This document shows positions 31,394-41,869 of a DNA stretch of 64,000 bases, piece after piece; position 1 is the first letter of the stretch; every line of letters begins with the position of its first letter. The notes under the pieces were generated by a model. That model saw nothing but the letters and a program-made list of their open reading frames with translations. It made no database searches and had not been told where the DNA came from. Source of the DNA: Zymoseptoria tritici IPO323 (taxonomy: Eukaryota; Ascomycota; Dothideomycetes; Mycosphaerellales; Mycosphaerellaceae). The stretch covers positions 2,598,055 to 2,662,054 of the forward strand of contig NC_018213.1 of NCBI RefSeq assembly GCF_000219625.1, in the 5' to 3' direction. Both the position numbers and the translations under genes were made by a program.

Positions 31394-31629
31394 GTCGTCG
31401 GTCCTATGAGAAGGGGGATGTAGTCGAGCAAGTTCGCTGCCTTTCACATGTTGGTGGTCGAAGTGGGATGTCAATCTAAAGTTTGACGCGTCGCGAGGGG
31501 AGAGGAACGCGACATGGTCCGAGCTCAATCGAAAGTACCACGAGCCAACTTCTTTTGCGACACTGCATCCTGACCATCATCTACCAGCAACAGATACTTC
31601 ACGCACTCCCTCGAAAGCGTATCATCATC
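31394..31629. promoter_or_regulatory. Bidirectional promoter DPB2 / NASP-like gene
   Basis: 236 bp between divergent start codons, with one ACGCGT element about 95 bp from the DPB2 ATG and about 140 bp from the NASP ATG. Confidence 0.65.
31486..31491. promoter_or_regulatory. MCB-like element ACGCGT
   Basis: The palindromic core ACGCGT, in the setting tttgACGCGTcgcga, is the site bound by MBF (Mbp1/Swi6) at G1/S genes in yeasts. Its place between a replication gene and a histone chaperone gene fits, but binding is inferred. Confidence 0.55.
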
Positions 31630-33102
31630 ATGGCTGACGGAGAACCGACCGCCAACATGGCGCCCGAAGACAATTTCCCCGAAGCCGGTCTGGGAGCGAG
31701 ACTCGACCAGCTCAAGGCCGAAGCGACTCAGCAATACTCGTTGAAGAACTACAGCGCCGCGGCCGAAGCATACAGCGAAGCGGCAGAGGTTCAAGATCAA
31801 GTCAACGGAGAAATGTCGCTCGAAAACGCCGACGTGCTCTACCAGTACGGCCGATGTTTGTACCATCTCGCAGTGTCGCAATCAGATGTGCTGGGTGGAA
31901 AGGTCGCGAGTCACGAAGAGCCGAAGAGGAAGAAGAGAAAGGTCACAAAGTCGAATGATGACGCTGGTGAGGGCAGCAGCAGCCTGATTGGCGATGCGAT
32001 CAAGTCTGGGGAGCAAAAGCTGGCGGAGGATGTGGTTGAGGCGGCCGTGGAGAACAAGGACAGCTTCCAGAAGGAGGACGACACAGCCAATAAGCCTTAT
32101 TTTCAAATTACGGGCGACGAGAACTGGACAGACTCTGAAGACTCGGATGCTGCGGATGGCGAGGAGGGTGAGGCTGGTGAGGCAGAGGAAGAGGACGATG
32201 ACTTTCAGACGGCCTACGAGATTCTCGACATGGCACGAGTTCTGCTCTCACGCAAAATCGCCGCGATCGAGGAGTCCAAAGTCGCTGCGAAATCATCGAC
32301 AGAACTACGAATCCTCCGCGAGCGCCTGGCCGACACACATGACCTCCAAGCAGAGATCTCCCTCGAAAACGAACGCTTCACAGACGCCATTTCCGACACG
32401 CGCGACTCTCTCACTCTCAAACAAACACTCTACCCTGTTGAGTCCAGCCTGGTCGCGGAAGCACACTACAAGCTCTCTCTCGCACTGGAGTTCGCCAGCG
32501 TAACCTCCACTTCTGAAAACGCAGATGGTGGTGAGACCGTGGCAGAAGTGAACGAGGAGATGCGCGGCGAGGCAGCATTGGAGATGGAGAAGGCGATTGC
32601 GTCGTGCAGAGCGCGAGTCACGAAGGAGGAGACAGCACTGGCTGAGCTGAAGGACGAGAGCAAGCTGAAGGACGCAAAGGCCGACATCAAAGATGTCAAG
32701 GAAATGGTAGCAGACATGGAGCAGCGACTGGAAGACCTCCGCAAGCCAGCGAAGAGTCTGTCGGCGTTGCAGAGTGGAGCGCTGGGTCCAATGGGAGACG
32801 GAGGTGCTGACGCAGCGCTGCAAGGCGTGTTGGGAGCGATGCTGGGGGAGAGCAAAGCGGATGCGCAGAAGCGATTGGCGAATGCGACAGCACAAGCGAA
32901 CGATTTGACCGGCATGGTCAAGAAGAAGAAGGCGAAAAATGTCGAGCCTGTGGTGGAGGGCAAGGGCAAGAGAAAGGCCATTGATGAGGTGGACGTCGCG
33001 GAGGGTTTTACGACGAGCGGAAATGGCAATGGCAATGGGAAGAAGGTGAAGTTCGAGGAACCGGACGTTCAGCCAATCCCTGAGCCAAAGGATGGCATAT
33101 GA
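31630..33102 (+). CDS. HIF1: NASP/Hif1/Sim3-family histone H3-H4 chaperone
   Basis: Nuclear chaperone with SHNi-TPR repeats that carries H3-H4 for deposition. An intronless frame of 490 residues from ATG 31630. TPR1: ATQQYSLKNYSAAAEAYSEA with NADVLYQYGRCLYHLAV. A basic nuclear signal (KRKKRKVTK) and a long acidic insert (DSEDSDAADGEEGEAGEAEEE) interrupt TPR2, as is typical of the family. Then come FQTAYEILDMARVLLSRKIAA, LADTHDLQAEISLENERFTDA and VAEAHYKLSLALEFAS. The C-terminus has a coiled-coil stretch (KLKDAKADIKDVKEMVADME) and a second basic signal (KGKRKAID). Confidence 0.92.
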   Translation: MADGEPTANMAPEDNFPEAGLGARLDQLKAEATQQYSLKNYSAAAEAYSEAAEVQDQVNGEMSLENADVLYQYGRCLYHLAVSQSDVLGGKVASHEEPKRKKRKVTKSNDDAGEGSSSLIGDAIKSGEQKLAEDVVEAAVENKDSFQKEDDTANKPYFQITGDENWTDSEDSDAADGEEGEAGEAEEEDDDFQTAYEILDMARVLLSRKIAAIEESKVAAKSSTELRILRERLADTHDLQAEISLENERFTDAISDTRDSLTLKQTLYPVESSLVAEAHYKLSLALEFASVTSTSENADGGETVAEVNEEMRGEAALEMEKAIASCRARVTKEETALAELKDESKLKDAKADIKDVKEMVADMEQRLEDLRKPAKSLSALQSGALGPMGDGGADAALQGVLGAMLGESKADAQKRLANATAQANDLTGMVKKKKAKNVEPVVEGKGKRKAIDEVDVAEGFTTSGNGNGNGKKVKFEEPDVQPIPEPKDGI

Positions 33103-33679
33103 GGGCAGGAGGATTTTCGGGAAGGGTTTCGAGCATGGACATTGCTTTGTCCTTCCTCTTTTGCGGCAACGAGGCGCAATAGACCTGACCGTGAGAGCAG
33201 CTGCGACGGCAAGATACCGGCCGACCGCTCGGCATGGGATCTTTCGTCGGCAAGCCTGGCGACGGATGAAGTTCACGATCGAAGGAGGACGATATCGTGC
33301 AAACAGTTTGTATGATGTGAGAGATACCCAATACGCCTGATCTTGTTTTCTAGATCTCTCTCGTCTTTTACTTGGCCTGACTCGCTCGGTTGGCTACTTC
33401 CTTTCTTTCCCTTGAACACGGGACCTTGCGCGTTTGTCGACGCAGCTGCCCGAAATGTCTGTGTGACCAAACGAAAAAGTTCATCTCCTTTCATGTCCAC
33501 CTCTTCAATTCACCATCTTCTCCTTCTCCCATTCACCTCGACTCAGAACGACAACACAACGACCTCGATTCTTTCTCACTTCTCTTCACTCCGTTCACCC
33601 GCATTCCCTCGGAATCATTATCCTCAAGACATTCCTCACGTCCCACCCAAAATCGACCACAAACTCCTCAACCAGCAAC
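33103..33679. other. Intergenic
   Basis: NASP 3' UTR and promoter of the secreted repeat protein. The last 250 bases are C/T-rich, as in many fungal 5' leaders. No gene seen. Confidence 0.4.
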
Positions 33680-34883
33680 ATGCAGATCATCGCCATCACC
33701 GCTGTGCTGGCTTCCGCCATCCTCTCCGTCACCGCGGCACCGCCTCTCCGTCGCGACGAGTGGCAGCCAGCAGACTCGAACCAGGACCCGCCTCAAGTCG
33801 CCAACGTGCCTTCGATCACTTCGACGGCGGCAGTCTCATCGACGACTTTCGACAGCGCCGTGACCGACTCGTCATGGGAGCCTGCCGACGATCAGACGTG
33901 CATCTACATGACCAGCGCCATCGGCTGGGAGGGTGAGGGCCTGAACTTGTGCAACCCGAGCGGACAGTGCGGTATGCGTGGCTCCATCCATCGATGGCTG
34001 ACCGAACACTTCACTGACTTCTTTCCCTCCTCCAGCGCCCAAACTCCCCGACGGCCTCACCTCCCAAGTCCTCTCCGCCGGCCCCTCTCCGAACGAGATC
34101 TGCTTCCTCTACGCCGACGAGAACTGCCAAGGTCAACAATCTCAACCCCTGATCTACCCCGGCTACTCCAACCTCCAGGACATCGGCTTCAACGACACCG
34201 CGAAGAGTTGGATGTGCTATAAAATGCAAGGTGTGCGTCTGACCGACGGCGAACCTTCCGAGTCGGTGGTGACATCTACCGTCAATGGGTTGGTCGCGGA
34301 GCAGACGACGCCGGGTGGATTGCCAGTCAGCTCGGGGAACGGAGTGCCTACTCAGCAGATTGAGACGACCACGCCGGGAGGCTTGCCGCACAGCACGATT
34401 GGCGCGAACAACGTCGCGGAGCAGACGACGCCGGGTGGATTGCCGGTCAGCTCGGGGAACGCAGTGCCTACGCAGCAGATTGAGACGACTACGCCGGGAG
34501 GTCTGCCGCACAGCACGATTGGTGCGAATAATGCGCAGGCTACTACTGTGACTATTCCTGGCGATGCGACGACTACAGACGACGGCTCGGTTATCCAGCC
34601 TACCGACGTCTCCTCTACTGAGTCTGATGATCCCACCAACACGGCAGACTCGGACGGCTCGCCTACCGCGGAACCGATGACCAACGACGGTGCCAGTGAG
34701 ACAGATAGCGCTTCAGCTAGTGCAGAGCCAACGACAGACGACGGCGCCAGCGAGACGGACAGCCCTTCATCTACCCCTGACGACTCTTCGTCTCTCCCAG
34801 ATGACGCACCCGCCGCTACCTTCATGGTGAGGAGTGTGACACACACCTACGCGGATGGCGAGACGGTTTTCACGACTCTGTGA
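33680..34883 (+). CDS. Secreted Ser/Thr-rich repeat protein
   Basis: Two exons, 33680..33971 and 34036..34883, with a 64-nt intron (GTATGC...CCTCCAG) in phase 1; 379 residues. Residues 1-20 form a signal peptide (IIAITAVLASAILSVTA|A). The N-terminal half is a small cysteine-containing domain (DDQTCIYMTSAIGWEGEGLN, LCNPSGQC, NEICFLYADENCQGQQ, AKSWMCYKMQG). The second half is a Thr/Ser/Pro/Gly stalk with two 40-residue repeats built on TTPGGLP, then acidic TDDGASETDS units. There is no clear GPI signal. Likely an O-mannosylated cell-wall or extracellular protein; I do not recognise the domain. Confidence 0.8.
34293..34532 (+). repeat. Two tandem 120-bp in-frame repeats
   Basis: Units at 34293..34412 and 34413..34532, nearly identical (both begin gtcgcggagcagacgacgcc). 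Each encodes 40 residues and itself contains two TTPGGLP half-repeats. Confidence 0.85.
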
Positions 34884-35142
34884 GCTCGACACATACGGCC
34901 GCGTCTGTACCGGCGAGCTATGTCTCGAAAGGAGGAAAGAGTGCACTGAAGAGTGCTGCAGCGACTTTTGAATCAGGCTGCCGAAGCGTCGGCAAGCTAC
35001 CTCAGATACGATAGTCTAACATATCATACCTGCTATGTTATCCTCTGCTCTATGCTCTCCATCTCCTCGCGTGTTGTACATGCGCTATGCCTCCGTTGAG
35101 CACATCGAGCACATATTATAATGATTTCCCACCTCGCCCTCT

Positions 35143-38100
35143 TCATCCCACAACCTCATCCCCATCAACCTCCACATTCCCCTCATCCGTCACCATCGCA
35201 ACCTCACTCCCCAAATCCGCATCGCCACCCTCCTTCTTCCCCTTCAACCCGACACTCACCTTCCGCCACCCCTCCCTCTCCCCCTCATCCTTGACAAACT
35301 CCACCGTAGGAAAGTAATGCTCGTTCCTCTTCAACGTCGCCACCCAAGGAACATTATCAAACGTCATGACCTTCAATCGAAAATAACTATTATCCTCAAT
35401 CCCCTCGACCTCCCTCTTGAAATCCTCAATCGTCTTGACGGGGCGTCCATTCACCGCCATGATGAAGTTCGTCGGCGCTAAACCATACATATACGCCGGA
35501 CTTCCGCGGAAACGGGCGGAGACGTAGATGTCTGAGTGAAGTTTGCTGATTTGTTGGCGTACAGCGTGGTGAGGGCGGTGGAGGATAGCGCCGCAGAAGA
35601 CGAGGAGGTGGGAAGTTTCGAGCGATTCGGTGGGGACGGTGGGGACCGTGAGGGTAAGGGGTTGTTGGGCGCGGATGACGTGCGCGGTGAGCGAGGGAGA
35701 GGTGTACATCAGGTCCATGTCGGAGACGCGGGTGATGAGGCGGTCGTTGAGGGTGAGGATGATGTCGCCTTCTTCGAAGGAGGTGGTGTTGGATGCAGGG
35801 GAGGTGGAAGGAGGGAGGTCTTGGTCGGCGGCACCGGCGTCGGCATCGACTTTGCGGACCATGAAGAGTTGGTGGCGTTGCGGGTCTTCTCGCTCGACGC
35901 GTTCGATCCATTCTTCCGAGACGCCCATGATGCGGGATTGGGACATTTGGACAGTTTGGGTTTCGAGATTGAGGATGCGGAGGTTGGGTTTGGCGCCGCT
36001 TCGGACTTGTTCGACGACGGGGAGGAGAGCGGGGACTGCGAACCCGAGGTGGTATTCGACGTCTTTGCTGTTGTGGGGATTGCGCTCACCCAGGTAGGTC
36101 AACCAAAGGGCTTGGACGGTGCCATCTTCAGCGATGAGCACGCCACTGCCGCACTGGCTGCTGAGGGACGTGTCCACGGTGATGGCGTCCAGGTTGACGG
36201 CACGGTAGCGAGGTGTCGAGGCGCTGGCAGGGATGGCAACAGTCGTGATATCGGTGACCGCAGTCTTCGCCACAACAGGTCGTAGATTCTGGTTGAAGCC
36301 GAAGAAGATGGTCTCCTCTCCCTGCTTGATCGATTTCGTGGCGAGCTTGGCCGACTTCACTGGAGCGTCGACCAGCTTGGGGTCGTACTGGATGATGGCG
36401 TAATTCTGAAGAGGATGCAAGAAGACCACTTTGCCCTCCACGATGATCGAGTCGGCGATGGTGATCGAGATATCGCACATGTCGTAGGGAACGATCGCGC
36501 GGGACACCACGACCAGGCCCTTCTCCGCATCAATCACCAGACCGAAGCCAATCTTTCGTGCTTTCGGGAAGCCATCGATCTTGACGGGAAGGCTTGTGGA
36601 TACTCGGACGAAAGACTGAACGATTGACACGGCAGCCTTATGTTGCGCGCCCTCCATCGAAATGAAATTGGCTTTTCTCGGCACCGGGTCCGCTGGTGGA
36701 AGAGGCTCGCTCAAATCGGTAAAGTCCCACAGACCAGTCTCATCATTGCGCACAGCCATTCGCATGTTCTTATGCCAATGGCGGTCGACAAGCATGATGC
36801 TGGTGTTGAGGGTGTGCATATCGCGGAGATGCTTGTAACGCACGACCACCCTGGCACGATCAGGGATGTTTTTCATGACTTCGATAAATGTGTCGAGGTC
36901 GGGGGTTGGCTTCTGATCGATGGACTGCACCAACCAGCCGTATTCTGATCCGTCAAACCGGAACGAGCCTGATGCCTCGCAGCAGTACACTCCTGCATCC
37001 TGGATTGCAATCGCGTACAGACGTGCTTGTTGGTAAGACAGATTGTGGAAAGAAGCTCCTGCGACTGACACGAATCGATCCGGTGTGATGGCGTGCAGGT
37101 CACCCACACTCAGCTCGACCTCCATATCCTCTCCTCCTCGTTGAATCAACAGCTTGACCTGGCCTCCCACGCTGCTGTCCAGTATATCGTCCAGGCGGAC
37201 GAACTGTGTGAGCAGCTCACCATTGACCTTCAACAGGACGTCTCCCTCCTCGAGCTTCTGGTGTCCAGGTCCCTTCGGCAAGACGACCTCTGCCACCAGC
37301 ATACCCGTCTCTTTCGGGAACTGCTTTCGTACTTGGTCCTCCCATTTGCTGGTCAGTCCCAATCTACGACACTCGTCGAATGCCTTGAGTATCCACTGTG
37401 TCTGAATCGTCCCTCTTTCGACTGGCTTTCCAGCTCTTATACATTCCAGTGCTCGCAGTGGTCTGTCCAAGGGGAGGAAGTAATCCGTCGCAGCTCCATC
37501 GGCTCTTCCACCCGCCTGTAGCGCCACCGCAAATCCATCAATGTTCACCACCGGCGAGCCTGAAGATCCACCTGAAGCCGCCGCCGCAGCCTGAATGTAA
37601 TTCGTGTTGAAGTCACTGTATCCTTCTCCATACTCCGGCGCATTTCTATCCAACCTTGAAATCACACCCGACAAAATACTGAGCTTTTCACCTGCGTCGT
37701 TTCCCACCACTCTGATTTCAGATCCAACTTTTGCAAGGTCCGGTCGCAGGACGAGGGATGCCAATGGCATGTACTTGATCGCCTTTGGGTCGAAGCGCAG
37801 AATACCAAAGTCGTGGACAGGATCGCGGTAGACTGGGTAGACATCGCATTCCTCGTGGTTATCAAAGATACAGTAACCCCAGAACGGCCCTGCTCCAACC
37901 ACGTGGCGGTTGGTGAGAATGTATCCGCGCTCGGCATCCACCACGAAACCGGTTGCCTCGCTTGATATGGCCGAGTCCGTGTCGAAAGAGCATGTTTGAC
38001 AGAAATGAATGCTGACGACATTGCGCACGACCTTTTCAATCGTCGCCTGCCATTCTGCTGTATCGGCGGTGGCTATGGCCGGTATTAAAGGACCCTCGTC

Positions 38101-38292
38101 CTCGTCCATCTCATCCTGCTCAGGCGAATCGTAGCCGTTCGGGGTATCCGCAGCAGAGGTCACCACGCCATTGCCCAATCCTTTTGAGCTCCCATTCTCC
38201 ATATCTGCAGGTTCTGGTCTTCGCACTTGTTTCGCAGGTCGATCTGAGGCTGTGGAACTCGGAGGTTGCTTTCGCTTGGGGGCGTGCTCCAT
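35143..38292 (-). CDS. NMA111: Nma111/HtrA-like nuclear serine protease
   Basis: Large fungal HtrA-type protease with two protease-plus-PDZ halves; linked to apoptosis and nuclear protein quality control in yeast. An intronless 1049-residue frame from ATG 38292. The N-terminus carries a basic nuclear signal ([19 protein letters not shown]). The catalytic triad is visible in the first half: H130 (TNRHVVGAG), D161 ([11 protein letters not shown]) and S244 ([10 protein letters not shown]). [23 protein letters not shown]. The second half repeats the fold without the triad ([18 protein letters not shown], then [15 protein letters not shown]). Length and order match the family. Confidence 0.95.
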   Translation of the reverse strand: MEHAPKRKQPPSSTASDRPAKQVRRPEPADMENGSSKGLGNGVVTSAADTPNGYDSPEQDEMDEDEGPLIPAIATADTAEWQATIEKVVRNVVSIHFCQTCSFDTDSAISSEATGFVVDAERGYILTNRHVVGAGPFWGYCIFDNHEECDVYPVYRDPVHDFGILRFDPKAIKYMPLASLVLRPDLAKVGSEIRVVGNDAGEKLSILSGVISRLDRNAPEYGEGYSDFNTNYIQAAAAASGGSSGSPVVNIDGFAVALQAGGRADGAATDYFLPLDRPLRALECIRAGKPVERGTIQTQWILKAFDECRRLGLTSKWEDQVRKQFPKETGMLVAEVVLPKGPGHQKLEEGDVLLKVNGELLTQFVRLDDILDSSVGGQVKLLIQRGGEDMEVELSVGDLHAITPDRFVSVAGASFHNLSYQQARLYAIAIQDAGVYCCEASGSFRFDGSEYGWLVQSIDQKPTPDLDTFIEVMKNIPDRARVVVRYKHLRDMHTLNTSIMLVDRHWHKNMRMAVRNDETGLWDFTDLSEPLPPADPVPRKANFISMEGAQHKAAVSIVQSFVRVSTSLPVKIDGFPKARKIGFGLVIDAEKGLVVVSRAIVPYDMCDISITIADSIIVEGKVVFLHPLQNYAIIQYDPKLVDAPVKSAKLATKSIKQGEETIFFGFNQNLRPVVAKTAVTDITTVAIPASASTPRYRAVNLDAITVDTSLSSQCGSGVLIAEDGTVQALWLTYLGERNPHNSKDVEYHLGFAVPALLPVVEQVRSGAKPNLRILNLETQTVQMSQSRIMGVSEEWIERVEREDPQRHQLFMVRKVDADAGAADQDLPPSTSPASNTTSFEEGDIILTLNDRLITRVSDMDLMYTSPSLTAHVIRAQQPLTLTVPTVPTESLETSHLLVFCGAILHRPHHAVRQQISKLHSDIYVSARFRGSPAYMYGLAPTNFIMAVNGRPVKTIEDFKREVEGIEDNSYFRLKVMTFDNVPWVATLKRNEHYFPTVEFVKDEGEREGWRKVSVGLKGKKEGGDADLGSEVAMVTDEGNVEVDGDEVVG

Positions 38293-39105
38293 TGCAAGGG
38301 ATCGGGAGGTGGGTAATGTAGGTCTATGGCGAAGGTAACGCAGAGATCTGGAGATGTGTTGGCTGTTTGCGTAGGACGATGTCTGCGATGCGCGGATCGG
38401 GTGAGGTCGTGCGAGATTGTCGTTGCGCAGCAGGTGTGTTATCGAGTATGTCGAAGTCGAAAACGTGGAAGTCGTCAATGGGCGGAGGGTAACGTTCCAA
38501 GACAGCGATGAGAGCGTCCGACAACAGGCACTACCAGCGAGCATATAGACAGGACGAAGGTGTATGGGGCGTCGTCCTGGAATGGAGGAGGAAATCGCAG
38601 AGTTTGGTTGGAAAAGCAGTGACTTTGATGGAGGACTCGGGAAAGAAACATGCACGTGAGAATCCTGGAGACGAGTCCAAGCTTCACGGAACCGAAACTT
38701 TGACGGGAGTCCTCCTCCTGACTTCACCTTACAGACATCTTCTCTTTCTCATACCACGACACATATACCGATCAGAAACTACACGCTCAGCATACCCTGC
38801 GCCTCCGAAAGACGACCGCAATCGGCAGATGTGTGCCAGAGCACTGGTGACATGAGATCTAACCATAATGACAGGACTCAAATGGGACGAGAATGAAACT
38901 TGAGAGGGCAGCAAGAACCATGTCCATTCTGATTGTGTATTGTAATCTTCATCAGTCGCCTGGTGCGTGTAGCAGTCGTGAGCAGTAGCCGGCGAAGAAC
39001 AAAGGTAAGCCGTCATCAGCAACCTGATCTCCTCCTCGGTCTCCAGCCAAAGTCTTGCCCACAGTTGAAAATTCCAACCCGCATTTTCGACCGGTTTCTC
39101 TTTGA
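38293..39105. other. Intergenic
   Basis: NMA111 upstream region; the frame stays open to 38727 but is not protein-like. Then the 3' flank of the knottin-like gene. Nothing else recognised. Confidence 0.4.
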
Positions 39106-39374
39106 TTACACACAATACTTGTTGCCGTCTGGGGCCCCAACATCTTCGCATTGAAGACCTGGGCAGCAGCTACCGCAAATGTCTGGGTAATGTGTAATTA
39201 GTATCATTGCTGCCTGAAGGCTTGTTTATAGGCACACGTACGGCCACGGTGACCGCAAGAAGACCCTTTGCCGCGGTCTTCTGCGATACCTCCGTCGTTT
39301 GGGTTCCGACTGTTGATACTCAAGCCGTTGACGCCGAGAGCGACGGCGAGCGCGAGGAAGGCGTAGATCTTCAT
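39106..39374 (-). CDS. Secreted knottin-like (cystine-knot) small protein, 69 aa
   Basis: Two exons, 39374..39242 and 39182..39106. The intron (59 nt) has excellent signals: donor GTACGT, branch TACTAAT, acceptor CCCAG, in phase 1. Without splicing the frame would end as a 56-residue peptide with only two cysteines. Residues 1-17 are a signal peptide (MKIYAFLALAVALGVNG). The mature part starts with a short polar segment (NSRNPNDGG...). It then shows six cysteines at 40, 47, 50, 51, 56 and 68: C-x6-C-x2-CC-x4-C-x11-C, with the core CCPGLQC typical of inhibitor-cystine-knot peptides. The fold is inferred from spacing; function unknown. It sits beside a repeat block. Confidence 0.75.
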
Positions 39375-39659
39375 CCTTGATGTTGTTGTAGCTTGATGTT
39401 GTTGTAGCTCGAGTGAGGGTTGTCGACAGAGTAGGCACCCGCAGGTAGCACGAGGTAATGCTGTCAAGTGTGGAAGGAGGTCGTTCTGGATGAGAAAGAC
39501 AAAGGTCAAGGCGGGCAGCACTGCCACATTATATAGACTCATCGCAATGCCGGCCATCAAATACCATCAAATACCGACACGAGGTCGTAGGCCTGTCTGC
39601 GAGGGAATCGTCTGACCAAGGCCTGTTGATGTCCTTGTCTTGTCAATATGTATCGCATT

Positions 39660-40210
39660 GAATCGTTGACTGCGATTCCGCAGCTTCCGGTACAACCTGA
39701 GCACATTTCGGCAGTTGATTGAGAGATCGCATTGGTGCGATGAGGCCGTTGACATGCCCAAGGGGCTATGCACTACCGTACTTCTTGGTTTTGGTTCAGG
39801 TGTGGTACGCCGGCATTGATCCGAAAGCATGAGACGGGCCTTAGCGTAGGAAACCGTCGTTCCCTACGTAGCCTATTCGTAGCCTACGTAGGCTACGTAG
39901 GAAACATTCCCTACAGAACCATCCCTATTACCGATAGCTGGGCTTCTGCCATTCCGCAGCGTTCCAAAGCCAAGGATTGATCCGAAAGCATCTACCGATA
40001 GCTGATTCTGCGATTCCGCAGCTTCCGGTACGCCAGCATTAATCCGAAAGCATTTACCGATCCGATAGCTGGGCTTGGTTCTACGATGCCGCAGCGTTCC
40101 GAAAGCAAGGGCATTGATCCGAAAGCATTTACCGATAGCTGGGCTTCCATGGTTCTGCGATTCCGCAGCGTTCCAAAGGCAAGGATTGTTTCCCCGCTTC
40201 AAGGGGTAAT
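39660..40210. repeat. Degenerate tandem/dispersed repeat block
   Basis: A unit of roughly 62-80 bp recurs, built of gatccgaaagcat, ttaccgatagctg, ggcttc, ctgcgattccgcag and gttccaaagcaagg. The first element occurs at 39818, 39979, 40041 (one change) and 40116. A 24-bp exact copy (starting ctgcgattccgcagcttccg) occurs at 39670 and 40008. The rest of 39375-40527 contains no gene I can recognise. Confidence 0.75.
39878..39897. repeat. 20-bp perfect palindrome
   Basis: cgtagcctacgtaggctacg equals its own reverse complement. It is flanked by further cctacgtag copies (39863-39905), so a larger imperfect hairpin is possible. Confidence 0.85.
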
Positions 40211-40527
40211 CCGCTCAAACGCAACAAAGCGCTCGCTATTGACAACAGTACAGACGTAAGACCGCCATCCGCAACGCCCGCGGGAATAATTGTGGGTGTG
40301 AGCAAGGTGTGTGGATGTGGACGCTCCAGAGATGGAATGATGTTCGCGACGCGCCCGGCTACGAAAGATGGAGGGAGCGCTGAGTTGTATGATATCTCAT
40401 GCGCACCCGGATCGCCAGTCCCCCTGTGCCAGTTCAAGAGCTTTCCCGCATCGCAAGAGAAGATCAAGACGCCATCAAGTCATCGCACGAAGGCGAAAAT
40501 GCCAGTGTGTATCCTTCTTCCTCACTC

Positions 40528-41183
40528 TCAAACACCCACCATATCGTCGTCCTCCTCGCCCTTCACCTTAGCACCGCCCTCGTCACCCTCCTCGACCTTG
40601 GTCTCCTCCTCACCCTCATCAGCCTCAGCCTTGACCTTGACCGGAGTCTTCTTCTTGCGCGGAGCCTTGGCCTTCTTAGCCGGAGTCTCCTTCTCCTCAT
40701 CGTCCTCATCTCCACCCTCACCAGCAGCCTTGGCGCTGCGCTTCTGCTCCGTCACAATGACCTGGTCAGCCAACTGAGAGATCGCCGCGGTCAAGCTGAA
40801 GCCGCCCGTCTCCAGCGCCGTCGCACGTGAAGAGAGAGAAGAAGGAGAAGGACGTACCTTGCCCTTGCCGGCGGGAGTGGTGGTGGAAGCGGGAGTCGCG
40901 CCGGATGGTGTGGCTTCGCCGGCGGCGGCTTTGGCGTCGCGGACCTTCTTCTTCTCCTTGTCCACCATCACCTGGCAGGCCTTTTGGGTGCGGCCTTCGG
41001 GCAGGGTGAGCTCTCCCCATGGGATGGGGCCGGCCTTTTCGATGACCTGGAAGAGGATGCCGAGCTGGGAGGAGGGCAAGGTGTTAGTAGTTGAAGGAAG
41101 TGGAGAGGTTGGGTGATTGAATGTACCTTCTCGGCTTCGGTCCAGCCAGTTGCGCTCTTCTTTGGAGTAGCGGTGTCGGACAT
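40528..41183 (-). CDS. Small lysine-rich nuclear protein with Myb/SANT-like start
   Basis: Exons 41183..41127 and 41064..40528, with a 62-nt intron (GTACAT...TCCCAG); 197 residues. The N-terminus combines across the intron to GWTEAEKLGILFQVIEKAG, a SANT/Myb-like first helix, followed by PIPWGELTLPEGRTQKACQV. This layout is common in small fungal nuclear proteins. The rest is Ala/Thr linker and a strongly charged tail (PAKKAKAPRKKKTPVKVKAE, then Glu/Asp). A second intron of 48 nt (40858 down to about 40811) has a GTACGT donor and, being a multiple of three, could be retained or removed without changing frame. DNA binding is inferred only. Confidence 0.75.
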
Positions 41184-41869
41184 GTTGAATGTGTTGTTGT
41201 GGGTAGGCTGGGATTGCTTGGTTGTGTTGCTTGGTGTTGGAGGATTGTGCGAGGAGCAAAGTGGATGTTGCAAGGAAGATGGAAGAGGAAGAGAGAGGAA
41301 GAGTTGGAGCTCAAAGGATATGAAGAGCTCGAGCACGAAAAGGTGAATTATTCGGGACTTTGCTCACCTGACAGCTTTGGAGCTGTGCTTCACTCTTTGG
41401 CATATGCCATTCACTCGATCTGGTCCAACGCGGAACATGGCTTCATTGGGCTCGAACTTGCACTGCTGCGCTTACGAGAGAGATTGATCCTTATTGTCTC
41501 TTACTCTTGCGGCACGGAAGACGAACATTGTCCGCGGCAGAATGTTTGTTTGCTCTGCTCTGCCACATCAATGCCATCGTGTTCTCCTTCTGCGGACTTC
41601 TCTCCGTTGCAGGCTTCAGCGGACCACTTCACCTCGCTCAGAAGTTCAAGCTGCAATTGTCACATGCTCGCCTCCCTTCAGCACGCTCATGAGCATCACA
41701 GGCATTGGCATCTGCTGCCGCATCACGAGATTCACCACCACCAACATTCTACCGCACATTTCCATCCTCTTCCATCGATACACCACCACATCCCTTCGAC
41801 GTCAACATCGACATTGAATAGCTTCCATACCACAATCAACAATTATAGCAGCTTCAACCTGCTTCGACC
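41184..41869. other. Intergenic between divergent genes
   Basis: 686 bp, promoters of the SANT-like gene and the acidic nuclear protein gene. The final 150 bases are rich in cacca/atcac, as in a leader. No gene seen. Confidence 0.4.

Noticed and set aside
32305..33276. A 323-codon antisense ORF over the NASP-like gene
   Set aside because: Cys/Arg/Leu-rich translation typical of antisense frames; the plus strand carries clear TPR sequence.
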